Origin: Candidatus Thalassarchaeum sp.
Lineage (GTDB): Archaea; Thermoplasmatota; Poseidoniia; Poseidoniales; Thalassarchaeaceae
Reading direction: 5' to 3'
NCBI GenBank assembly: GCA_030748335.1
Contig: JASMMD010000010.1
Location: 1-42,565 of the forward strand
DNA: 42,565 nucleotides
The position numbers were made by a program, and so were the translations under genes. The notes beneath the pieces were generated by a model. The model had not been told where the DNA came from and did not search any database. It saw only the letters and a program-made list of their open reading frames with translations. Shown in pieces: positions 23,868-32,500 of this stretch. How positions within the stretch are numbered: the stretch's first letter is position 1; each line of letters opens with the position of its first letter.

Positions 23868-25352
23868 ATGCCATCAAGCATCCAACGTCCTCCGAACAAT
23901 GTGGAAGATCCCATCTCCAAGCTACCAACCCCCTATTCGGACTCGAGCGAGTTCGGATCCTCAAGGGAACGAGCTCTCCAGCGCAGGGTCGCAGCCAGAG
24001 ACGCTGGCCGTCGCCTTTGGACCCGCGTCTCAGTGTCCTTCCACACTCCTCTGATTCGACGGGTACTGGCCCTTCTAGCTCCGGCAACTGCTGCTCTCCT
24101 GCTGGTTGATTGGGACTTCGCCTCCTACGATGCCGCCATAGCTGCATACGCTGTGCTAGCAGCGCTTCTGATTCCCACCAACCTCGCGGCCACGTTCGCT
24201 AGGATGTCCGCTCGGGACCGACTCAAACTGCGTGATGGTGGGCAGAGATCGATGGACGCATATCCAGGTGTCGAGAGGATTCTGAACACCCTGAGAGAGA
24301 GGGCCCTGAGGGAGAAGATTCGCCTACTATCGGCAACGCTCGGGGCGTTAGCGATAATTGCGGTCAGGGACCTTGACACTGGAGAGACCCTCGGCTCATT
24401 GCTCCTCGGGCTCTCGATGGCTCTGGGGGCGCTGTGCCTTCTCAACTCCCTGATGCTTGACGACTCGATACCCATGCGTTCGAAGGCATTCCCCCTGCTC
24501 TCGCTGCACGCCCCGACCCTGCATGACAGCACATTGGACAGACCACTGTCCGACCTGATGGTAGCGCATCTCGACCCGGAGACTGCTGCCGCTTGGGACG
24601 AATGGAAACAGTCACTTTCGGACAGCGTTAGGGGTGAGCAGACACCCGATTCCGCCGTGGAGCACCTGTTGCGGGCATTGCACCTCAACGAGCGGGGACT
24701 ACTCGATGACGACAGACTAATCACCGAGGCGAAACGCGTCTTCAAGGTGACAACAATCGACGACCTGAATGACCGTTCCAACAAGTTCGGCCTCAGGTCC
24801 CTACGAACCTTGCTGGCGCACACCAAGGCATGGGAGCCTGGACTGTTCAGGTTAATCGACAGGCTGCAGGACTCGGCCATCAGGGGCGACCACACGTTGA
24901 ATGAGATGCCGTGGAGGCTGGACCTTGACCTACCTCCACGCTGTTCTCAGGGCCAAGCCGACTTGTTCGTTGTACTGCACAATTACACCGGGACCACTGC
25001 CAAAGCCAAGGTCGACGTCGTTGTGGCTGAGGGGGAGCCTGCCTTGCAGACCATCAGGGTGGTGGCACGCGCCTCGACCCGCCTCGATAGTAGAAGGGCC
25101 ACCGATCAGGTCGATTCGTTGGGGCGTCTGCTGGATGACGCCACCGTGCTCTGGATAGGGCTGGCATGGCCTGACTCCGAGACCGGCTCGCACCCGGTGC
25201 AAGTCACCCTGAGAGGGGAGCAGGGCGAGACACTCTCCTCGGTCGTGGTTAAGACCACTCTATCGTCGAAGGCACAGAAGGAGAGCGCTGACCAGCGCAT
25301 GTCCGATGCGGCCTCTGCGGTTCGTAGGCTGGCTCTGTCGATAGCCGATTGA
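23868..25352 (+). CDS. Unknown 4-TM membrane protein with large soluble C-terminal region
   Basis: No family recognised. The 494-residue protein has a hydrophilic, basic N-terminus of about 65 residues, then four hydrophobic segments: RVLALLAPATAALLLVDW, AAIAAYAVLAALLIPTNLAA, LLSATLGALAIIAV and LLLGLSMALGALCLLNSLML, in the first 200 residues. A basic linker (RMSARDRLKLRDGGQRSMD) separates the second and third. The remaining roughly 290 residues are soluble, at first helical and then beta-rich (ADLFVVLHNYTGTTAKAKVDVVVAEG), resembling an immunoglobulin-like fold with a C-terminal helix. ATG 23868 is the first start after the tRNA. Two hairpins follow its stop. It may be the first gene of the cluster that includes the flavoprotein, HIT and acyltransferase genes. 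Confidence 0.65.
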   Translation: MPSSIQRPPNNVEDPISKLPTPYSDSSEFGSSRERALQRRVAARDAGRRLWTRVSVSFHTPLIRRVLALLAPATAALLLVDWDFASYDAAIAAYAVLAALLIPTNLAATFARMSARDRLKLRDGGQRSMDAYPGVERILNTLRERALREKIRLLSATLGALAIIAVRDLDTGETLGSLLLGLSMALGALCLLNSLMLDDSIPMRSKAFPLLSLHAPTLHDSTLDRPLSDLMVAHLDPETAAAWDEWKQSLSDSVRGEQTPDSAVEHLLRALHLNERGLLDDDRLITEAKRVFKVTTIDDLNDRSNKFGLRSLRTLLAHTKAWEPGLFRLIDRLQDSAIRGDHTLNEMPWRLDLDLPPRCSQGQADLFVVLHNYTGTTAKAKVDVVVAEGEPALQTIRVVARASTRLDSRRATDQVDSLGRLLDDATVLWIGLAWPDSETGSHPVQVTLRGEQGETLSSVVVKTTLSSKAQKESADQRMSDAASAVRRLALSIAD

Positions 25353-25359
25353 GACTGTT

Positions 25360-25394
25360 TCGGGACGAAGTCCCGAGCGTCACGTTCATGACGC
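25360..25394 (+). other. Two adjacent hairpins between genes
   Basis: Two perfect stems lie back to back in the 70-base gap: TCGGGAC-GAA-GTCCCGA (25360-25376) and GCGTCA-CGTTCA-TGACGC (25377-25394). They start 7 bases after the membrane-protein stop and end 28 bases before the flavoprotein ATG. No T-run follows, so a classic terminator is not evident. They could be an mRNA processing or stability element. Confidence 0.5.
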
Positions 25395-25422
25395 CGTTAC
25401 GATTGCGAGCAAATGAGCGAAC

Positions 25423-26859
25423 ATGGAGTCGTGGGACATCATCGTCATCGGCAGTGGCCCGGCGGCTCTGCGGGCAGCCGTAGCTTCCGCCGACGCAGGC
25501 ACGACTCCCTTGGTCATCGACTCCTCTGGTGTCGGCTCAGGCTCCGGTGCAGCCCCTTTGTCAGGCCTAGCGGCCTCAATTGACGAACTCGACTCGACAG
25601 CCCATCACGAGGACACGATGGCGGCCGGCGGCGATTCCACTGACAAGGTCGCAGCAGCTCGATTCTGCGGCGAGGCCGCCTCTACTCTGGCAGAACTCGA
25701 GAGATGGGGATTGGTGCTACGCCGCAGTGACGGAGGCCTGCCCCACACATCAGAGGCACCGGGCCACAGTAGGCCCCGCTTGACGGGCTGTGGGGACAGC
25801 ACTGCTAGAGAGATCACTCGCTTGCTGGAGGAGCAGGCCATCAAGAGAAACATCCCACGCCGTTCCGACTTGCTCCCACTATCACTAGTCATGGATAACC
25901 AGCAGGTGAGAGGAGTTGTGGTTCTGGACTTGCTTTCTGGAGAGATTTCCTCAATCCAATCGAAAGCCGTGGTTCTCGCCACCGAAGGGCATCAAGGAAT
26001 CTGGTCCACCCCCTCCAACGGTCCAGGGACCGGAGCCGCTCTGGCCGCTGCCGCAGGAGTGAGGTTGTCTGGCATGGCCAATTCTCCTCGGCACCCTCTC
26101 ACCATCCGTGGCACAGCCATCCACCTACCTCTAGACCTGCTCGGATCCGGAGGTAGGATACGAAAGGAGAGCGGCGAGGATGTCGGTCCCGAAACGGTCC
26201 TTGATGGCGAGGGCTGCATCCTCGACCTGCGTTCGATGGACTCCGCATCCGCTCCTTGGTTTACCCAGACAGCTAGGAGAGTCAGGGAGGGAGCCGGGCT
26301 GGACATGGCTACTGAGGTCATCCCCCTCTCAGCGTCCATAGCATCGACGACGGGAGGCGCTCCTGTCGATGAGAACGGAAGGGTGACGTTCGATGGAGGG
26401 GGAATGTGGTTCACTGGCCTCTACGCGGCAGGACGCTCCGCCAACACCGGCATGCACGGCGAGGGCATGCTTGCAGGGAATCAGCTGCTGGAGGATCTAG
26501 TTAGCGGCAAGAGCGCCGGTGAGCACGCCGGAGACTGGGCTTCAGGCCAGACCTTCGCCGCCTCTTCGATGATTTCCGACGCGACGGGTGTGCAGAAGGC
26601 CAGAGTGGCCTCATTGATGGGCGGGAGCGGAGAGCCAGTGGGGCGTATCTCATCTGCTGTCTCATCGATCATGGCCAACCTCAACGGCGCTCGTGACGAG
26701 AATTCCCTAGAGGCCGCTGCAGCCGGTATAGCCGGGCTGCGAGAGGGAGGAATCAAGGTCACGGACTCGTCAATGGTGATGAACACCGAACTGGCGACCG
26801 CCATCCATCTTGAGGGGATGCTGACCCTCGCCGAGGCCATAGTAGGCTCGGAGGGATAG
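25423..26859 (+). CDS. Fumarate reductase/succinate dehydrogenase-like flavoprotein, degenerate active site
   Basis: A 478-residue FAD protein. DIIVIGSGPAALRAAVASADAG binds FAD, HHEDTMAAGGDSTD matches the H-x2-DT-x2-G region of SDH/FRD flavoproteins, GHSRPRLTGCGDSTAREI matches the following conserved block, and TGLYAAGRSANTGMHGEGMLAGNQLLEDLVSGKSAG matches the C-terminal FAD region. It is about 100 residues shorter than SdhA. The position of the covalent FAD His carries no His (GSGSGAAPLSG). The catalytic RGEGG block reads LGSGG, and the HxxxGG block reads ASTTGG, so the Arg and His acid-base residues seem to be lost. It is therefore unlikely to be an ordinary succinate dehydrogenase; an aspartate-oxidase or other specialised oxidoreductase is possible. 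The HIT gene starts one base after its stop. Confidence 0.78.
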   Translation: MESWDIIVIGSGPAALRAAVASADAGTTPLVIDSSGVGSGSGAAPLSGLAASIDELDSTAHHEDTMAAGGDSTDKVAAARFCGEAASTLAELERWGLVLRRSDGGLPHTSEAPGHSRPRLTGCGDSTAREITRLLEEQAIKRNIPRRSDLLPLSLVMDNQQVRGVVVLDLLSGEISSIQSKAVVLATEGHQGIWSTPSNGPGTGAALAAAAGVRLSGMANSPRHPLTIRGTAIHLPLDLLGSGGRIRKESGEDVGPETVLDGEGCILDLRSMDSASAPWFTQTARRVREGAGLDMATEVIPLSASIASTTGGAPVDENGRVTFDGGGMWFTGLYAAGRSANTGMHGEGMLAGNQLLEDLVSGKSAGEHAGDWASGQTFAASSMISDATGVQKARVASLMGGSGEPVGRISSAVSSIMANLNGARDENSLEAAAAGIAGLREGGIKVTDSSMVMNTELATAIHLEGMLTLAEAIVGSEG

Positions 26860-26860
26860 T

Positions 26861-27286
26861 ATGGCAAGTCCCGACCCGAGCATTTTCACACTAATCATCC
26901 AAGGCGAGATTCCGTGCCACAAGGTGTATGAGGACGAGTACGTCTTTTCCTTTCTGGACATCAATCCCTGCAGCGTCGGTCACACCCTAGTGGTGCCTAA
27001 GGAGCAGTGCGCCTCGCTCGACGAGCTGTCCGATGAGGCATCCGCAGCTGTCGGAAGAGTCCTTCCCAGAATCTCCAGAGCTGTCCTAGCGGCGTCCGGC
27101 GCGCGGGATTTCAACGTCCTACAGAACAACGGCGAGGCAGCTTACCAATCAGTGTTTCACGTCCATTTTCACATAATCCCCAAGCACGATGATGGCAGTG
27201 GCTTAGCATGGCCTTTCGCCACCACTCAGCTCGACCCCGCGCAGGGCGCAATTTTAGCCGAACGCATCCGCAGCCACTTGGAATGA
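26861..27286 (+). CDS. HIT family nucleotide hydrolase/transferase
   Basis: A 141-residue histidine triad protein. The active-site motif is FHVHFHIIP (H-x-H-x-H) near residues 103-111, and the N-terminal pattern IFTLIIQGEIPCHKVYEDEYVFSFLDINP with HTLVVPKEQ is typical of the HINT branch. Such proteins hydrolyse adenosine phosphoramidates or related nucleotide conjugates. A Trp-containing tail (GLAWPF) follows the triad. The start codon comes one base after the flavoprotein TAG, and the stop overlaps a candidate start of the acyltransferase gene as ATGA, so the three genes look translationally coupled. The specific substrate is unknown. Confidence 0.93.
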   Translation: MASPDPSIFTLIIQGEIPCHKVYEDEYVFSFLDINPCSVGHTLVVPKEQCASLDELSDEASAAVGRVLPRISRAVLAASGARDFNVLQNNGEAAYQSVFHVHFHIIPKHDDGSGLAWPFATTQLDPAQGAILAERIRSHLE

Positions 27287-28806
27287 CCCGGTGCGTTCTC
27301 AACCACCGGCCCCCTGCGGACATCATGTCCGACTCGCGCGAAGCGCCCGATGTTCTGCCTCGGCTGTCAGACAGCGCTACGAGGGTCAATGTCGGAAAGC
27401 TGGAGCGCGTACCGTGGGACCACAGCGGCAGGCACCCCGGAAGCCGACCGTTCTGGGAGGTGATCCGCAGAGTCGTCGATATAGCTTGGTCATACATCAT
27501 CAGGAACTCGGAGATGGACAGCCCACCCGAGCTCGAGGGTGGTTCCGTGTACGCCTCGATGCACCTCAACGGTTTGATCGACCCGTTGGCCATCATGAAG
27601 TCTCAGGACCGCCGAATCATCGCTATCGGCAGGCACGACATCATGACCATGCCTGTCATCGGCTGGCTCACTCGCCGGATAGGCTCGCAGCCGGTAATTA
27701 GGAGGGCCGAGTTGGAGAGGGGGGTTGGTGACCCCGGGTTCGCCAAGAGAATCAATCAGAGAAGCATGCTGACCATGGCCAACTGCATCGCCTCGGGCCA
27801 TGCAGCCATCGTGATGCCTGAGGGCAAGTCGCATCAGGACTCTAAGCTTCACGCACTTAGGACCGGAGCCCTCCGATTCACCCTTAATGCTGCCAGCATC
27901 GCACACGAGCGTGGCCTACCTCAACCCGTGATCCAACCGGTCGGTCTGCATTTTAGATGCCACTACTGGTTCCGCACGGACGTCTTCGTCGAGTTCGGAG
28001 AGCCAATAGCGATTCCACTACTCGACGACTCCCAACACCACACCGCTCTCGCAAGAGGGGAGTGGCTTGAACCACCAGCAGAGCAAGTCATCCCCTTGCG
28101 TGATGAGTTGTACGAGAACCTGTCTCACATTACTCCAGACGCCCCGGATTGGGAGACGTACCGGGCGTGGCACCTGCTGGCCCATCTGAGGGCGAACTCC
28201 TCTTCGACACCCCTCGGCTCGCTGAAGCAGGAGGTCTTGGCCGCCCGCGACATTCGGGAGAGGATGACCCAATTCGAGGACTCCGAAGACCTAGTCGAGG
28301 GCGCCAAGGAAGCCGCGCAGATATTGCACTCAAGGGAGTTGGACGCCCGCACCTTAGACATCCAAGGGAGGATTAAACGAGAATCCAAACTCATCAATGG
28401 AGTGCTAGGAGTCATGGCAATGCTCCTCGCTGCCCCCATCAGCGTGCCATCGACCGGTTTGCAGGCTCTGGTCGGGTGGTATACGGGTAACAACTCTGAC
28501 GAGGGCATCGACGCTAGGACGACGCATCACATGATTGGCGCAATCCTCTCTCCCCTAGTATTCTGGCCGTTGATCTCACTCGCCTTCCTCTACTCTATTT
28601 TCGGTGCAACGGCAATCCTCCCTCTGTACCTCGCGGCCTCTATCCCGACCATTCACCTGTCCAACCTGATTTTCCTCAGGGGCTACGACATGTGGACCGA
28701 CTTCGGTGATGCTCGGAGGAGGAGAAGCCTCGCCTCCTCACCTCTTGGCACTCGCTTGGAGGAGTTAGTACTCCACCTGTCTCCCAGACTCGGCGTTCTC
28801 AAATAG
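27283..28806 (+). CDS. PlsC-like glycerolipid acyltransferase (LPLAT family)
   Basis: A protein of about 507 residues. MHLNGLIDPLAI supplies an H-x5-D active-site motif (His94, Asp100) of the kind seen in the Gat1/GPT2-like branch of the PlsC superfamily; IGRHDIMTMPVIGWL, ERGVG, VMPEGKSHQDSKL (PEG motif) and IQPVGLHF follow in family order. The C-terminal 200 residues contain about three TM helices (LLAAPISVPSTGLQALVGWY; ILSPLVFWPLISLAFLYSI; ATAILPLYLAASIPTIHL). The family transfers acyl groups to glycerol-phosphate or lysolipids, notable in an archaeon whose known lipids are ether-linked. Start options are ATG 27283 (ATGA overlap with the HIT stop) and ATG 27325. A small unknown gene follows after 21 bases. 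Confidence 0.85.
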   Translation: MTRCVLNHRPPADIMSDSREAPDVLPRLSDSATRVNVGKLERVPWDHSGRHPGSRPFWEVIRRVVDIAWSYIIRNSEMDSPPELEGGSVYASMHLNGLIDPLAIMKSQDRRIIAIGRHDIMTMPVIGWLTRRIGSQPVIRRAELERGVGDPGFAKRINQRSMLTMANCIASGHAAIVMPEGKSHQDSKLHALRTGALRFTLNAASIAHERGLPQPVIQPVGLHFRCHYWFRTDVFVEFGEPIAIPLLDDSQHHTALARGEWLEPPAEQVIPLRDELYENLSHITPDAPDWETYRAWHLLAHLRANSSSTPLGSLKQEVLAARDIRERMTQFEDSEDLVEGAKEAAQILHSRELDARTLDIQGRIKRESKLINGVLGVMAMLLAAPISVPSTGLQALVGWYTGNNSDEGIDARTTHHMIGAILSPLVFWPLISLAFLYSIFGATAILPLYLAASIPTIHLSNLIFLRGYDMWTDFGDARRRRSLASSPLGTRLEELVLHLSPRLGVLK

Positions 28807-28827
28807 GACGGGCACCCCAAACCCTCC

Positions 28828-29460
28828 ATGAACTCCCGCGAGGCTGCCGACAAGGTGCGCGAGTGGCTGCAGAGTGAGCATCTTGAAGCCCGCGACGTCG
28901 CCGACCAACAGGCCTTGATACATTTGCATGTCAGATACCCCCCTACCAAGCAGGGCCACGTGTTCAACGTCGTCATCCCGAAGAACCGGAATCTAGTCCT
29001 AATCTACTCAGTCACTCGGGTCGACGAGGGCCAGCAGATGGAGATGACAGAGCACTCCGAGGGCGAGCCAGGAGAGTGGGAGAGGTGGCTGCACGACACT
29101 AGGATACATCTGACTCAAGCTGACCTCGATTGGGTTCTCCACGTGGGCAAGAAGAATAACGGTGTACCCGGCCCTCTGCAGGCCTTCAATCTCTCTCGAC
29201 CGATTTGGCTGGACGGGCTCACCCAGAACGAGTTCATGCACACGATGCGCCACCTATGGCTCACAAAACTCGCTCTGATTCACAAGATCAAGTTCGCCTA
29301 CGGACCTGGCATCGGCAAGCCCGGGCCGGTCGACGACTGGATTGCGAAGAAGGCCCAGAGCAGGGACAGTCAGTCCCCTGCGCAACCAGAGGTCACCGAG
29401 ATAGACACAGATGAGACCGGCGGCTTCGGTCGTGACTTCGATCCCTCAGAATGGGTGTAG
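28828..29460 (+). CDS. Unknown archaeal protein, DUF2299-like
   Basis: A 210-residue soluble protein. The N-terminal region (EAADKVREWLQSEHLEARDVADQQALIHLHVRYP) followed by VFNVVIPKNRNLVLIYSVT resembles the small archaeal DUF2299 family, as I remember it; no catalytic motif is visible. A central hydrophobic helix (HTMRHLWLTKLALIHKIKF) and an acidic C-terminal tail (EIDTDETGGFGRDFDPSEW) complete it. The tail is probably disordered. It starts 21 bases after the acyltransferase stop, on the same strand, and is the last gene of the cluster. A GC-rich hairpin follows 19 bases after its stop. Function is unknown. Confidence 0.7.
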   Translation: MNSREAADKVREWLQSEHLEARDVADQQALIHLHVRYPPTKQGHVFNVVIPKNRNLVLIYSVTRVDEGQQMEMTEHSEGEPGEWERWLHDTRIHLTQADLDWVLHVGKKNNGVPGPLQAFNLSRPIWLDGLTQNEFMHTMRHLWLTKLALIHKIKFAYGPGIGKPGPVDDWIAKKAQSRDSQSPAQPEVTEIDTDETGGFGRDFDPSEWV

Positions 29461-29479
29461 ATCTGGTGTCCTCGCGGGT

Positions 29480-29495
29480 GCGCGCTCTCGCGCGC
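29480..29495 (+). terminator. GC hairpin after the 28828-29460 gene (possible terminator)
   Basis: GCGCGC-TCTC-GCGCGC is a perfect 6-bp stem, flanked by direct copies of CGCGGGTG (29473-29480 and 29493-29500). It sits between the end of the plus-strand cluster and the giant surface-protein gene. There is no T-run, so termination is only inferred. Confidence 0.35.
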
Positions 29496-29574
29496 GGGTG
29501 ACGGCAGGGGGTCGAGGTTAAGTATCGAGGGAAGCCAAACTGTGGCATTACAGCAGCTTGCTGGAGGGTTGAAA

Positions 29575-32500
29575 ATGGAAACTGCGAAGATGAGAAACAG
29601 CGTGACGATGGTTCTACTGATGGTTATGAGTACGTTTGCGGCGATAGAGATCCCGCAGGCCGAGGCCAGCGAGGTGGTACTGACCGACGCGATTCAGATA
29701 GTCAACGGAGGCTCGGCGAACGACAAGATGGTGGCTACCGATGCCGACTCGATGGGCAATGTGCATTTCATCTGGAGTCGCAACACCCAGCACCTGTGGT
29801 ATCAGATGCACAACCCGAGGGGTGACGTGCTGATTTCCGAGACTCAGATATCCAACCCCGGAGCACATCGTGCATGGCACCCAGATATCAGTGTCGACAG
29901 TGATGACAACCTGCACATCACTTGGACCGACAAGGCCGCACAGTGGACCATTATGTACACCATGATCGACCCGTCACAGGATGACCAGAACGGCGATGCT
30001 GCAATCGACAGCGTAATTTCCATAATCGATGACTTCGAAGTCTCGGTACACACCCAGAACCGTGACTGGCCGGCAATCGACACGGATTCTGAGAACAACG
30101 CCCACATAGTCTGGGAAGACTCGTTCGAGCCTCTCGACAAGTTCTACCAGCAACCGCAGATTTACTACTCTATGGTACAGCCAGACCTGAATTCTCGCGA
30201 GGCCGTGGTCGCCGTCGGCGAGACCCTACTCACCCCGATAATCGGCCACAAGGGTCACCCCGACGTCGCCGTCGATGCCGACGACTTCGTCCAGATCGTC
30301 TGGGACGACACCCGTGGAGGTAAGGTCGAGATGGTGGCTCCGATAGACACCTCGGGTTCGATGAATACCGAGTGGGCCGATATGTGCGTGGTCTTCTACG
30401 GCGGCTACTTCGCTAGCGGTGGCTACTTTGAGGGACTGAAGCCAATGCTGCTGCGAGCCAACATGACAGTCTACGAGACCCTGTATGCACTCAGTGGTAA
30501 CTGGCCCAGTGCGGCCACTAGTGGTAACTGCGCCGCTGCGTATCAGACCGGCGGGTCGGGCAGTCAAGGACCTAGAGGCACTCCACTGGGCCTGACCCCT
30601 GGAGATGACTCCGGCGGCATCAGGGAGCTCACAGAGGTAGTGTACAACAACGGAGCAGTCAACCTGCCGCAGGACGGCGGTTACTACAGCGAGTTCTGGG
30701 GACCCGGCTCCACCTGGGCGTGCCTGTCATGGCGTGACTCCAGCGGCAACGTTCCCGGCAACCCCCCTACTCAATTGGACCACCACTGGAACCCGAACGC
30801 GACTAAGATTGTCATCCCTATCTCCGATGAGGGCCCCTATGGCGGCGACCCCGCTCAGCAGTCCGACGACACCCAGAGTATCAACGAAGCCCACGACGCA
30901 TGCGTGATTGCCGGAATCATACCGGTCCCACTTCTGGCGGCCGGCTGGGGCCAGGGCTCGACAAACGTCGGTTCACACATGATGGATCTCGCCCAGTGTC
31001 CAAACGGCTTTGTCAGTCTGAACACGAGGACGTGTCCCGGGTCGAATATCCGCCTGACCGACGCGGAGGGCCAGATGTACAGCTTCCCTACTTCATCCTC
31101 TGCCTCAACCGAGTTGCAGTTGATGGTGGAGGCCATGGTCTACCTATCTACCAACAACTCCCGCGAGATCTACATGACCGTGCTAGATCCCCTTTCCTTG
31201 ATTCAGAACCCACCTCCTACCTGGCAGATGGGCGACTCTGGCACCTTCATCGACACAACCGCAGACAGGTACATCGAGGACCTCGGTCCCTCAATCGATG
31301 GTCTGGGCTACGGAAACCTCGTCGTTGTCAATGACACCAGAATCACCCTAAATGACGCATACAGCCTGCATCCAGCGATCTCGGTCGATACGTCGGGTAA
31401 CACCCACTTGGCGTGGATGGATGGACGTGCCTATGGATTCGACATCGACGTGAATTACGAGATATACTACACGAGGCTGCGACTCAGGGGAGCGGGCGAG
31501 TGGGACGGTGCCCCCGATGGGTTGCCCTCTTACGGAATCAAGCAGATTGTCGATTCAGCGGTATCTAACGTCGAGGGAATCGATGGGATTCCGACGGGTC
31601 GACCATTCGGGGCCAATTCGCACATGCCCGCAATTCTCACTGACTCTTTCGACAACGTGCACCTGACGTGGCTGGACAACTACAACGAAACACAGGGCGA
31701 GACCATCGTTTACACTAGGCTGAATCACACCAACGACGACTACCCGGAGGGCTTCCCCCTCAACTCACTGGCCGCTGGCGTCCTCGACCCGTGGGAAGTA
31801 ATCCCGATCACTGAGTGGCAGTCCGACAAGCTCGGTCCGAACTCGCCCGCGGTTCCTGATCTGGGCCAGCCACCGGCATTCGCCAACGACCTCGGCAGCG
31901 GAGCACACATCGCCTGGTCCGACACCAACAAATGCAGTGACACCAGTAACGGAGGAACCTACACCCTGTGCTACGTACATGTCCTGACCGGCCTAGTCGA
32001 GGTCGCCCTCACAGAGACGGAGACCTACTACCACACCATCGAGCCCGGTGAGCAGACTCTGTACAACATGACAATATCCAACCCGACACCGGGCCCCGCG
32101 GAACTCGTCGCTGACACCTTCACCGTGACTATGGAAGGAGTTCCCAACAATTGGACTGCTACGCTGTTCTTTACTACCAACCACACGCCGATTTTTGACT
32201 CCACCCCGGTGTTCCTGCGCGGTGGCGACGTCATTCAAATGTACATGCGCGTCCGCGCCCCGTCAATCTACCAAGCTCACGCAGACGAATTGGCTTCGAT
32301 TACCGTGACCGCGATTTCCCACAAAGATCCGGCCATCAGGGATGATAGAATCACTCTGACCTTGATGGACGTGGTGCATGGCATCGATTTGGATACCAGT
32401 CACTACCAGGTCGACGTCGAACAGGGAGAATCCGCATTCTTCTCAATCACGGTCAGCAATACCGGTAACGTGTACGATACGTTCGCGTTCTACGACCCAT

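Noticed and set aside
24125-24895. Long minus-strand open frame (256 codons)
   Set aside because: It is wholly antisense to the 23868-25352 membrane-protein gene, Ser/Arg-rich, and has no recognisable motif.
29542-29574. GTG 29542 start for the giant surface protein
   Set aside because: ATG 29575 has a GGAGG site seven bases upstream and gives a normal signal peptide.
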